DNA of 64,000 nt from Sulfuritalea sp. (GTDB lineage Bacteria; Pseudomonadota; Gammaproteobacteria; Burkholderiales; Rhodocyclaceae). The stretch is from contig JADJVS010000002.1 of the NCBI GenBank assembly GCA_016710465.1, forward strand, positions 1-64,000, read 5' to 3'. The notes under the pieces are model-generated. The model was not told where the DNA came from. It ran no database searches and saw nothing but the letters and a program-made list of their open reading frames with translations. Each line of letters begins with the position of its first letter. Within the stretch, counting starts at the first letter, position 1. Shown piece by piece: positions 1 to 8,336 of this stretch. The translations under genes and the position numbers were made by a program.

Positions 1-1
1 T

Positions 2-161
2 GGTCTGCCCAACCGCCTGATGGAAAAAGACTTTCATCTCCCCGGGGTGGTGCCGGGGCTGTCCCTGACGCCGGGCGGAACACGCTGGATCGGACCGGCC
101 CTCGGAGGAAATCACCACCGTAGCCGTGCTCCGGGGCCTTGACTACTTCGGACGGGATTGA
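2..161 (+). pseudogene. possible 3' end of a CaiB/BaiF-type CoA-transferase, frameshifted
   Basis: The first reading frame gives a peptide containing LPGVVPGLSLTPGGTRW and GPALG, which resembles the C-terminal substrate loop of type III (CaiB/BaiF) CoA-transferases. After about position 115 the frame moves and reads TTVAVLRGLDYFGRD followed by a stop, like the usual GEHT-x-EVLRGLGY ending of that family. The gene is cut by the window start and appears to carry an indel near 115. The identification rests on style and a short match, so it is tentative; another acyl-CoA-handling enzyme is possible. Confidence 0.35.
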
Positions 162-253
162 TCCGCTTCCGGCAGGATGGTGCTATCTGATTGAATAAAA
201 GGCGAAAAATTATCCCCATTTAATTCGGGGCGGTAAGTCTCGCCTGTTCAGGA

Positions 254-283
254 CTTTAATCGCCTTGCAAGATTCGCTACAAT
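254..283 (+). promoter_or_regulatory. candidate sigma-70 promoter of the petABC operon
   Basis: TACAAT at 278-283 is a good -10 element. The -35 partner is weak (CTTTAA at 254-259, 18 bp upstream). It sits in the AT-rich gap between the broken upstream gene and petA, the expected place for the bc1 operon promoter. The region 162-410 holds no other feature that I can support. Confidence 0.35.
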
Positions 284-410
284 GGCCGACTTTCAGTTGC
301 GGCCGCACGGCTACGATCTTGATCAACACGCTGGCCTTCAACGAAACTGCAGTGAAATCAATTTCCGTTTTCGCTTAGCGCGTTTCAGCATCCGGGGACT
401 ACCACCGCGG

Positions 411-1011
411 GTTGGCAACGAAAATGTCGATTGTGGGCGGCGTCGCTTGCTGGTTGCCACGGCAGCCGTAAGCCGGGAGGTGTCCAGGGTGGCGGCCGCC
501 GTGCCCTTCGTGGCCAGCATGCTGCCTTCCGAGCGCGCCAAGGCGGCCGGTGCTCCGGTCGAGGTGGATATCAGCAAGCTTGCACCCGGACAGATGAGGG
601 CTGTCGAGTGGCGCGGCAAGCCCGGTCTGGATCATCAACCGGACCAAGGAAATGCTCGACGGCCAGGGCCAGATCGCCGACCAGTTGGCCGATCCGAAGT
701 CGGACGAAGATGCAGCCGGTCTACGCCAGGAACGGACGCGTTCGATCAAGCCGGAGATCCTCGTCGCCGTCGGCATCTGCACCCACCTGGGTTGTTCGCC
801 GACCGATAAATTCAAGACCGGTGCCGATTCGGGCATCGATCCCAACTGGCCGGGCGGTTTCATCTGTCCCTGCCACGGCTCCACCTTCGACCTTGCCGGT
901 CGCGTGTACAAGAGCAAGCTGGCGCCGGACAACCTCGTGATCCCTCCCCACATGTATCTTGGCGACGCCAAGCTCGTGATTGGCGAAGACAAAGAAGGCC
1001 TGACGCGATGA
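411..1011 (+). CDS. petA: ubiquinol-cytochrome c reductase Rieske iron-sulfur subunit (frameshifted)
   Basis: Rieske [2Fe-2S] subunit of the cytochrome bc1 complex, which passes electrons from ubiquinol to cytochrome c1 on the periplasmic face of the inner membrane. The signature pair CTHLGC (codons from ~778) and CPCHGS (~870) is intact. The N-terminal anchor (VPFVASMLPSERAKAAGAP) is typical of betaproteobacterial PetA. The frame breaks at ~624 (one extra G in a CCCGG run), and compensating shifts lie between ~705 and 735, where YARN-RTRSIKPE should read through. No credible start codon is left: the in-frame codons before GNENVDCGRRRLL are GTT GGC AAC, so the start is uncertain. The stop overlaps the petB start (ATGA). 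Sequence error is more likely than loss. Confidence 0.85.
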
Positions 1012-2296
1012 GCAAAGTGAATGCACTGCTGCAAGGCACGCTGGACTGGGTTGACGCGCGCTTTCCGCTGACCTCGAACTGGAAAGCCCACCTGTCCGAA
1101 TACTACGCGCCGAAGAACTTCAACTTCTGGTACTTCTTCGGCTCGCTGGCGATGCTGGTGCTGGTGATCCAGATCGTCACCGGCATCTTCCTCACGATGC
1201 ACTACAAGCCGGATGCCGCGCTAAATGCCTCAGGCGTGCCCGTCGCCTTTGCCAGCGTCAGTACATCATGCGCGACGTGCCTGGGGGCTGGTTGATCCGC
1301 TACATGCATTCGACCGGAGCCTCGGCCTTCTTCGTCGTCGTCTATCTGCATGTTCCGCGGCCTGCTCTATGGTTCCTATCGCAAGCCGCGCGAGCTGATC
1401 TGGCTGTTCGGCATCGGCATCTTCCTCTGCCTGATGGGCGAGGCCTTCTTCGGCTACCTGCTGCCCTGGGGCCAGATGTCCTTCTGGGGCGCCCAGGTCA
1501 TCGTGAACCTGTTCTCGGCGATCCCCCTGATCGGCGAAGACCTGTCGATCTGGCTGCGCGGCGACTATGTGGTCGGCGACGCGACGCTGAACCGCTTCTT
1601 CGCCTTCCATGTCATCGCCATGCCGCTGGTGCTGGTGGGCCTGGTCGGCGCGCACATCATCGCGCTGCACGAAGTCGGCTCCAATAACCCCGACGGCGTC
1701 GAGATCAAGAAGAAGAAGGACGCCAACGGCGTGCCGCTGGACGGCATCCCCTTTCACCCCTACTACACGGTGAAGGATATCGTCGGCGTGATCGTCTTCC
1801 TGATGGTGTTCTCGGTGATCGTGTTCTTCATGCCCGAGGGTGGCGGCTATTTCCTCGAGTACAACAACTTTGATCCCGCCGATCCGTTGAAGACGCCGCC
1901 GCACATTGCTCCGGTCTGGTACTTCACGCCCTACTACTCGCTGCTGCGCGCCGTGACCTACCCGCTGTTCGGCATCGATGCCAAGTTCTGGGGGGTCGTG
2001 GCGATGGGCGCCGGCACCCTGATCTTCGCCTTCCTGCCTTGGCTCGACCGCAGCCCGGTGAAGTCGATCCGCTATCGCGGCACGATGACCAAGGTTTTGC
2101 TCGCGATCTGGATCGTCGGCTTTTTCATCCTTGGCTTCCTCGGCACCAAGGATCCGGCCTACAAGTTCTTTGGCGCCATCCCCGGTGCGCCCGTCGCAAC
2201 TCCTCAGCGTCTATTACTTCCTGTTTTTCCTGACGATGCCGATCTGGTCTTCCGGATCGTTGCCAGCCGGAGCCGGGCAGGGTGACAATGAAATGA
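1008..2296 (+). CDS. petB: cytochrome b of the bc1 complex (frameshifted)
   Basis: Membrane cytochrome b subunit, carrying haems bL and bH and the quinol/quinone sites. It starts at the ATGA overlap with petA and reads MSKVNALLQGTLDWVDARFP, with the first transmembrane helix at about residues 40-65. Family segments such as GYLLPWGQMSFWGAQV, the Qo-site PEW-equivalent region and PFHPYYTVKD are all present. Reconstruction needs frame changes near 1258 (QYIMRDV), 1350 (YLHMFRGL), ~2195 (LLSVYYFLFF) and ~2250. The last fragment ends PEPGRVTMK with a TGA at 2294-2296, overlapping the petC start. With the shifts undone the protein is full length and colinear with the family, so it was probably intact in the cell. 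Confidence 0.88.
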
Positions 2297-3003
2297 AAAA
2301 ACTACTCATCGCATTCCTGTTCGCGCCGATGCTGGCGTTCGCCGCCAGGCGCCAAGCTGCACCTCGACGCCGCGCCGGACAAGGCCAATGACATGGCCGC
2401 GCTGCAGAACGGTGCCAAGGTTTTCGTCAATTACTGCCTGAACTGTCATTCGGCCTCCTACATGCGCTACAACCGCCTGAAGGACATCGGCCTGAGCGAC
2501 GATCAGATACGCGACAACCTGATGTTTACCGCCGACAAGGTGGGTGAGCCGATGCGCATCGCCATGCGCCGTGACGAGGCCAAGGCCTGGTTCGGCGCCG
2601 CGCCCCCCGACCTGACGGTGATTGCCCGCGCCCGCGCTTCCGAGCACGGCAGCGGCGCCGACTGGCTCTACACCTATCTGCGCAGCTTCTATCGCGACGA
2701 GCCGGCCCACCGGCTGGAACAACGTGATCTTCGAGAACGTCGGCATGCCCCATGTGCTGTGGGATCTCCAGGGCGACCCAGGAGATGGGGCCCGACCACA
2801 AGCTGAAGCTGGTCAATCCGGGCCCGATGCCGCCCCGCGAATACGACGCCATGGTTGGCGATCTCGTTGCCTACCTGAAGTACATGGGCGAGCCGGTGTC
2901 CGAGTTCCGCAAGCACCTTGGCGTCGTCGTGCTGATTTTCCTCGCTGTCTTCTTCGTCTTCGCTTATGCCTTGAAGCGCGAGTTCTGGAAAGACATCCAT
3001 TAA
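2293..3003 (+). CDS. petC: cytochrome c1 (frameshifted)
   Basis: Haem-c subunit of the bc1 complex, exported and held by a C-terminal anchor. The start ATG overlaps the petB stop. MKKLLIAFLFAPMLAFA is a signal peptide. The CxxCH haem motif is CLNCH (around 2432-2446), and the C-terminal transmembrane helix (LGVVVLIFLAVFFVFAYAL) is followed by KREFWKDIH and a TAA stop. Frame changes are needed near 2345 (after the signal peptide), ~2700 (SRPTGWNNV) and ~2772 (QEMGPDHKLK). Pieces in all three frames join into one normal-length cytochrome c1. Confidence 0.87.
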
Positions 3004-3014
3004 CCTGACATGGA

Positions 3015-3698
3015 ATGCAGACCATGGGGCACAGAGAAATGAACGCACCACCCGTCCGCAAAGTGGTGCGTGACGCCGACTATTCGTGGGGCACCAGCGC
3101 CATGATGAACCTGTACTCGGGCACCACCTGCCCGTTCAGTCATCGCTGCCGCATCGTGCTCTACGAAAAGCAGATGGACTTCCAGGTGATCGACGTCGAC
3201 TTGTTCAACAAGCCGGAAGACATCGCCATCATCAATCCCTACAACCGCGTGCCGGTGCTGGTCGATCGCGACCTCGTGCTCTACGAGTCGAACATCATCA
3301 ACGAGTACATCGACGAGCGCTTCCCGCATCCGCAACTGATGCCGCCCGATCCGCAGACCCGCGCCAAGGCGCGCCAGCTGCTGTTCACCATGGAGCACGA
3401 GCTGTTCAGCCACATCGACGCTGTGGAGAAGAACCTCAAGTCGGCTGACAAGGCGCGCGGCCACATCCGCGATCGCCTGATCGAGCTGGCGCCGATGTTC
3501 AACAAGCAGAAGTTCCTGCTTGGCGAAGACTTCTCCATGCTCGACGTGGCGATCGCGCCGTTGCTGTGGCGCCTCGACCATTACGGCGTGGAAATGCCGA
3601 AGACCACGGCGCCGCTGATGAAGTACGCCGAGCGCATCTTCTCGCGTCAGGGTTTCATCGACGCGCTGACGCCGACGGAAAAGATGATGCGCCGCTGA
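3015..3698 (+). CDS. sspA: stringent starvation protein A (GST-fold RNA polymerase partner)
   Basis: Glutathione-S-transferase-fold protein which, in its known relatives, binds RNA polymerase and acts in starvation and stress responses. The thioredoxin-like N-terminal half reads NLYSGTTCPFSHRCRIVLYE and then DVDLFNKPEDIAIINPYNRV. The all-helical GST C-domain follows. It is intact, unlike its neighbours. Several start codons are available: ATG at 3015, 3024 and 3039 and the pair at 3102/3105. The last pair gives the family's usual start at MNLYSG. Its place directly after petC and before sspB is the standard betaproteobacterial order. Confidence 0.9.
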   Translation: MQTMGHREMNAPPVRKVVRDADYSWGTSAMMNLYSGTTCPFSHRCRIVLYEKQMDFQVIDVDLFNKPEDIAIINPYNRVPVLVDRDLVLYESNIINEYIDERFPHPQLMPPDPQTRAKARQLLFTMEHELFSHIDAVEKNLKSADKARGHIRDRLIELAPMFNKQKFLLGEDFSMLDVAIAPLLWRLDHYGVEMPKTTAPLMKYAERIFSRQGFIDALTPTEKMMRR

Positions 3699-3740
3699 GG
3701 GCGCGTCATCCTTGCTCGCGCTGAACGCTTCGGCGCCGCC

Positions 3741-4159
3741 ATGTTGTCCACCAAACCCTACCTGATCCGCGCCATCCACGGTGGTGCTCGGATCAGGGCT
3801 TCACCCCTACCTGTCGGTCAAGGTCGATGCCACCACGCGCGTGCCGCGCGAGTTCGTCAGGACGGCGAGATCGTGCTCAACGTCGGTGTCGAGGCCACGC
3901 ACCAGTTGCTGCTGGGCAACGAGGAAATCAGCTTCAGGCCCGCTTTGGCGGCAAGGCCTTCCCGGTGGTGGTGCCGATCGCGCGCGTCGCGGCGGTCTAT
4001 GCGCGCGAAAATGGCGATGGCATGGCTTTCGAGGTGGGCGAGGGTGCGGAGGTGGCTTCGGGCGAGCCGTCACCCGCTGCTGAGGAAGCGATCGAGTCGC
4101 CTGCGGACACACCCACGGACCGGCCGTCGGGCCGACCTTTCCTGACCAGGGTGAAGTGA
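3741..4159 (+). CDS. sspB: ClpXP specificity-enhancing factor SspB (frameshifted)
   Basis: Adaptor that delivers ssrA-tagged proteins to ClpXP. Fragments in three frames join into a normal SspB: STKPYLIRAI, then TPYLSVKVDATTRVPREFVR, DGEIVLNVGVEATHQLLLGN, and QARFGGKAFPVVVPIARV. An acidic/proline-rich linker leads to the C-terminal ClpX-binding tail RPFLTRVK. The breaks near 3773, 3806, 3860 and 3940 all look like one-base losses in short runs (for example CCCCC read as CCCC, GGG as GG). It follows sspA by about 40 bp. Confidence 0.82.
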
Positions 4160-4183
4160 CGTGGCGACCTCCGGGGCTTTCTG

Positions 4184-5156
4184 GTGGCGGATGGGACGAA
4201 ACTGGTAGTGCGCCTCCGCCGGGTATCGACCTTCGCCCTGGCCGTCACCGGCGCGATGGGTATGCCGGCATTGGCGCAGCAGTCGCGCATGGTGGAGGCC
4301 TACGAGGCGAAGCATGCCGAGCGCGTACTCGATCGCAGCGTGTTCTACGGTCCGCGGCAGGGCGGAGTCTATCGCGCCAAGTTCGAGGCGCGGTTGCGCC
4401 ACGACCCGAACGTCAAGGGCGTCGTCATCCATAACCACGGCTGCGGCGGAATGTGGGGGTTGGGAAACCCATGTCGCACAGTTCTATTTCCGCCGCCGGA
4501 TTTGCCGTCATCACGCCGGAGTTCGTGACGAGGCCGCATAACCGAACTGGATGTCGGGCAACAACAGTGACGACGCGCTGAAGGGGGGCGGCAGGAATTT
4601 CCGCGAAGGCATATACACGGCGCGCAATCCGGCTCGGCTCGATGCTCGGGTCGATGACACCCTGACACTGGTCCGCTACATCAAGGTGCTGACTGCCAAA
4701 CCCATCCTGCTTAGCGGCCATTCGGAAGGTGCAGGACGACTTACCGCTGGCCCTATCGCGACCGGCAGGTGGTCGGCGCCATCCTGCACAACCAGTCCTG
4801 TTCCGCCGGTTACGAGCACCTCTGGCAACTATCGCCAACGATCCCCACTTGGCAGGTCCTGGAGCGCAACGATCCCTGGGCGCCGGAGGGCTGCCTTGGG
4901 AAGCTGCGGGCACCACTTCGCCGGGGGCAACGAGGCCAACTTCACACTGTTGATGCAGGATGGGAACAACCACAACCCACTGGCCAACAAGGAGGCGCAG
5001 GACAGCCTTGAACGCTGGCTGAAGCGCATCGTGCCGGGGGCGGGGGAGTTCGTCGACACCCACAACGAGCACCTGCTGGAAGCCATACAGCGCAGCGTCT
5101 ATCCGGATGCCTTCCCCGCGGCGAACGCCGATTCCGCAGTGCGCGAAAGCCGCTCT
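4184..5156 (+). pseudogene. secreted alpha/beta hydrolase (dienelactone-hydrolase-like), frameshifted
   Basis: An N-terminal signal peptide (VRLRRVSTFALAVTGAMGMPALAQ, GTG at 4208, or ATG at 4184) is followed by a hydrolase core. GVVIHNHGCGGMWGWETHV resembles the oxyanion-loop region, and LLSGHSEGA contains the G-x-S-x-G nucleophile elbow (around 4711-4735). Fragments shift frame near 4462, 4535, 4730, 4860 and 4905. The C-terminal part (NEANFTLLMQDGNNHNPLANK) is readable, and the true stop cannot be fixed; a TAG at about 5154-5156 in another frame is one candidate. It converges on the cyclase gene. The substrate is unknown. The breaks look like the sequence errors of the neighbouring genes, but real decay cannot be excluded here. 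Confidence 0.55.
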
Positions 5157-5168
5157 AGGGCGAACGGT

Positions 5169-7475
5169 CTATTTCGACTCCATCACCCAGACGCCATTCC
5201 ATTCGTCACCCGGTGGGTTGGCGATGAAATGCTCGCAACGTCCGATGTACATCGTCGCCGCTTTGTCGTGGTCGTTGAGCGCCAGCACCTCGTTGAATTC
5301 GCCCATGGCGTCGTCCCATTTCTGCTGCCGGTACTTCTGCAGCCCGGCCTTGAAATGGCGCAGGGCATCCGTCATGTTGGGATAGCTCTCCTCGGTGTGG
5401 TAGTCGAGGATTTCGAAAATCGCCACCGGCTGGGTCTTGCCCTTGACCACCACCAGGTCGAGCTCGCGGCTGTAGTAGGTGCCGCGCAACTGCCGGTTGG
5501 TGAATTCGCTGATCAGGATGTGCGCGCCATACTGCTTGCAGGCGGACTCCAGGCGCGCCGCCAGGTTCACGCCATCGCCGATGATGGTGTAGTCCATGCG
5601 CTTCTTCGAGCCGATGGTGCCCGAGACCACGTTGTCGGTGTTGAGGCCGATGCCGATGTCAACCGGCAGCTTGCCTTCGGTGTTGCGGACCTTGTTCCAG
5701 GCCCAGAGCTCGCGGATCATGCTGATCGCGGTGCGCACCGAGCGGTCGGCGTCGTCGTCGTGGGCGACCGGGATGCCGAAGGCGGCCATGATGGCGTCGC
5801 CGATGAACTTGTCGAGGAAGCCGGCCTCGCGCTGTATGCAATCCACCATCAGCGTGAAGTACTCGTTGAGCAGCGCCACCGTGCCCTGGGCGCCGAGCTG
5901 TTCGGTGATGGTGGTGAAGCCGCGGATGTCGGAGAACAGCACCGTCGCCTGCACGTTCTTGCCGCCCAGGGTATCGACGCCGCCGGCCAGCATCTGGTCG
6001 GCGATGCCGGGGTCCATCAGGCGTGACATGGTCGAGCGCATGCGCTTCTCGCTGGAGATGTCTTCCAGCATCAGCATCGAGCCAATGCGCTTCTTTTCCA
6101 TCGAGAGCAGGGGCAGGGCGGTGAGGTTGACCGAGAGCTTTTCCTCGCCGACCATCAATTCGGCTTCCATGGCCAGTTCGCTGGTCTGGGTTTCGCCGAC
6201 GCGCTTCAATTTCTCCTGCACCCAAGCATTGCTGCCGGAGAAGAACTCGGCGGCCGGCTTGTGCAGGATCTGCGCCGCCGTCGACTTGAAAATGCGCAGG
6301 CCGGCGGCATTGCAGGTGGCGATCTTCTCCGCTTCGTCGAGGGTGATCACCGCATTCGACATCGACTCCAGCATCGCCTCGTTGTAGTTCTTCATGTTCT
6401 GCACATCGGCGAACAGCTTGGCGTTTTCCAGCGCGATGGAAATCTGCGCGGTGAAGGCGCGCAGCCGCGATTCATCCTCGCCGGTAAATGGCCCACCGCG
6501 CTTGTTCAGCACCTGGGTCACGCCGATCACCTTGCCGTGCTTGTTGGCGATGGGCACGCAGAGGATGGAGCGGGTGAAGTAACCGGTCTTCTTGTCGAAG
6601 GCGGGATTGAAGCGCAGATCGGCGTAGGCGTAGGGAATGTTGATCGCCTTGCCCTGGGTGAACACCGCGCCGGCAATGCCAAGATGGTTGGGCAGGCGGA
6701 TCTGCACCGACTCCAGGCCCTGGCCGACCTCCGACCACAGCTCGCTGGTCTTTTCGTCGTTGAGGAACAACGTCGAGCGCTCGGCGTTGAGCAGGCGCGT
6801 GGCTTCGCCCATCACCTTCTGCAACAGCGAGCCGAGCTTGATGTCGGCGGTGACCTCGGAGACGACGTCGATGAACTCCATTTCCTGGCGGCGGATAGCC
6901 TGCATGCGCTCGATGAACTGCGCGCTTTGCAAGGCCAGAGTGCCCTGGCTGGTCATGGCTTCCAGCAGGTTGAGGTCATTCCTGGTGAATTTGCCGGTGC
7001 GCTTGTTCAGCGTCTGGGCCACGCCGATGACCTCGCCCTTGACCGTCTTGATCGGCACGCAAAGGATGTTGCGGGTCTGGAAGCCGGTCTGCTCGTCGAT
7101 CGAACGGTTGAAGCGGTCGTCGGCGTAGGCGTCGGCGATGATCAGCGCCTCGCCCGAGGTATAGACGTAGCCGGCGATGCCACTGGAATTGAGGATGCGA
7201 ATCTCGCGCTGGATGTTGCCCTGGGCGACGCGCGAATACAGTTCGTTGGTGTCCGGGTCGTTGAGGAACAGCGAGCCGCGCTCGGCGTTCAGTTCGGTGG
7301 TGGTCATTTCCACCAGCGCCTGCAGCACCTGGTCCAGCGTGCCGTAGCTGGCCATGCGGCGCGTGACTTCGAGCAGCAGTTCGAGATGGCGCAGGCGGCG
7401 CTTGCCGTCCTGGTCGCCTTCGGAATTCTTTTTCCTGGCGGTGGCGGGTTCGATGGGCGGGTCGACGGCGTTCAT
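5169..7475 (-). CDS. GAF-GAF-PAS class III adenylate/guanylate cyclase
   Basis: A 768-residue soluble signalling protein. Two GAF domains lie at about residues 40-190 and 205-355, a PAS domain at ~365-480, and a class III cyclase catalytic domain at ~500-690. The C-terminal tail (~700-760) looks like one TPR-type helical repeat. Catalytic features include FSDIRGFTTITE with the metal-binding Asp, the second metal/purine region DKFIGDAIMAAFG, and IIGDGVNLAARLE with the transition-state Asn/Arg. The Lys before FIGD favours ATP, so cAMP is the likelier product, but specificity is inferred. Its ATG overlaps the TGA of the upstream coiled-coil gene, so the two are translationally coupled. GAF/PAS ligands are unknown. 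Confidence 0.88.
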   Translation of the reverse strand: MNAVDPPIEPATARKKNSEGDQDGKRRLRHLELLLEVTRRMASYGTLDQVLQALVEMTTTELNAERGSLFLNDPDTNELYSRVAQGNIQREIRILNSSGIAGYVYTSGEALIIADAYADDRFNRSIDEQTGFQTRNILCVPIKTVKGEVIGVAQTLNKRTGKFTRNDLNLLEAMTSQGTLALQSAQFIERMQAIRRQEMEFIDVVSEVTADIKLGSLLQKVMGEATRLLNAERSTLFLNDEKTSELWSEVGQGLESVQIRLPNHLGIAGAVFTQGKAINIPYAYADLRFNPAFDKKTGYFTRSILCVPIANKHGKVIGVTQVLNKRGGPFTGEDESRLRAFTAQISIALENAKLFADVQNMKNYNEAMLESMSNAVITLDEAEKIATCNAAGLRIFKSTAAQILHKPAAEFFSGSNAWVQEKLKRVGETQTSELAMEAELMVGEEKLSVNLTALPLLSMEKKRIGSMLMLEDISSEKRMRSTMSRLMDPGIADQMLAGGVDTLGGKNVQATVLFSDIRGFTTITEQLGAQGTVALLNEYFTLMVDCIQREAGFLDKFIGDAIMAAFGIPVAHDDDADRSVRTAISMIRELWAWNKVRNTEGKLPVDIGIGLNTDNVVSGTIGSKKRMDYTIIGDGVNLAARLESACKQYGAHILISEFTNRQLRGTYYSRELDLVVVKGKTQPVAIFEILDYHTEESYPNMTDALRHFKAGLQKYRQQKWDDAMGEFNEVLALNDHDKAATMYIGRCEHFIANPPGDEWNGVWVMESK

Positions 7476-8131
7476 GAGGAATGGCGTGTGCTGTCTATCT
7501 GGTCGCGGAGGTTCTGGATGGTGCCCTGCAATTGCGTTACTTCATCGGCGGCCAGCGCGCGTTCGCGGCTGATCGCATTGGTCTTGTCGATCTGCGCCAG
7601 TTCCAGGCTTTCACGCAGGCCGGCGACGGTCTGGCGCAGTTGGGCGATCTCACCCTGGGCGCCCACCAGTGCCATGCGAACGGCATTGTCGGTATCGGCG
7701 TGCGCCTTCTGCAACTCGTCGCGCAGCGCCTGCGCGGTGGCCTTGAGCTGGGCCATCTCGTTGTGGCCGGCAACGCGTTCCTGCTGCACGGCGTGGTTGC
7801 GCTCGGCGCGCGACTGTTCCAGTTCCTCGCGCAGGGCCGCCGCCGTGGCCTTGAGCATCTGGATTTCCTGGCTGGCGGCCACGCGCTCCTGCTGAATTGC
7901 CTTTTCGCGCTCGACGCGGGCGCGTTCGAGTTCTTCGCGCAAGGCCCCCACCGTGGTTCTGAGCTGGCTGATTTCGGCGGCATTGGCCTGGTTGACGCGC
8001 GCGGTGACCGCCTGGATCTCGGCGTGGGCGTGTTCGAGTTCCGTGCGCAGCGCGATCACCGTGCGTTTCATGTCGCGCGAGTCGGCCTGGGCCAGCGCGA
8101 GTTGCTCTTCGAATGTCGAGTCGGCGATCAT
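7472..8131 (-). CDS. repetitive coiled-coil protein coupled to the cyclase
   Basis: Not assignable to a named family. The protein is almost one long alpha-helical coiled coil made of roughly 32-residue repeats, each containing a QLRxTVxALREELE-like block and an ERxxAxxQERVA-like block. It has no signal peptide or membrane segment. The longest open frame begins inside the tRNA gene, so I prefer the internal ATG giving MIADSTFEEQLAL. It ends in a 4-bp ATGA overlap with the nucleotide cyclase, which argues for joint production and possibly a scaffold or dimer-controlling role for the cyclase. That role is inference. Confidence 0.7.
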   Translation of the reverse strand: MIADSTFEEQLALAQADSRDMKRTVIALRTELEHAHAEIQAVTARVNQANAAEISQLRTTVGALREELERARVEREKAIQQERVAASQEIQMLKATAAALREELEQSRAERNHAVQQERVAGHNEMAQLKATAQALRDELQKAHADTDNAVRMALVGAQGEIAQLRQTVAGLRESLELAQIDKTNAISRERALAADEVTQLQGTIQNLRDQIDSTRHSS

Positions 8132-8163
8132 CGGTCGAATAATACGCTTGCGAGCAGGGGTTC

Positions 8164-8239
8164 TGGCGCCCAAGTCAGGAATCGAACCTGAGACCTACCG
8201 CTTAGGAGGCGGTCGCTCTATCCACTGAGCTACAAGGGC
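8164..8239 (-). tRNA. tRNA-Arg (anticodon CCT)
   Basis: The minus strand gives a cloverleaf with D-arm GCTC..GAGC, anticodon stem ACCGC/GCGGT with loop CTCCTAA (anticodon CCT, plus-strand 8204-8206), T-arm TCAGG-TTCGATT-CCTGA and an encoded CCA end at 8164-8166. The acceptor stem (GCCCTTG against CTTGGGC) has two adjacent T-T mismatches at pairs 5-68 and 6-67, which is unusual for a functional tRNA. Confidence 0.9.
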
Positions 8240-8279
8240 GCGAGCCGCGAATTCTATCGTAGGCAGGCAGGTCGTTCGC

Positions 8280-8308
8280 GGTCTTGCCGACGTCGCCGCG
8301 CCTATAAT
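8280..8308 (+). promoter_or_regulatory. -10 element of the ABC-F gene promoter
   Basis: A perfect TATAAT at 8303-8308 lies 29 bp before the GTG start. No good -35 exists at 17 bp; TTGCCG at 8284 is too close. The leader would be about 20 nt. Confidence 0.45.
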
Positions 8309-8336
8309 CGCGCTCCCCGTTCTCCGCCCCTCTGCC

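Noticed and set aside
4551..6026. A 491-codon plus-strand frame continuing from the hydrolase into the cyclase region
   Set aside because: Beyond about 5160 it is antisense to the intact cyclase; only the first ~190 codons belong to the broken hydrolase.
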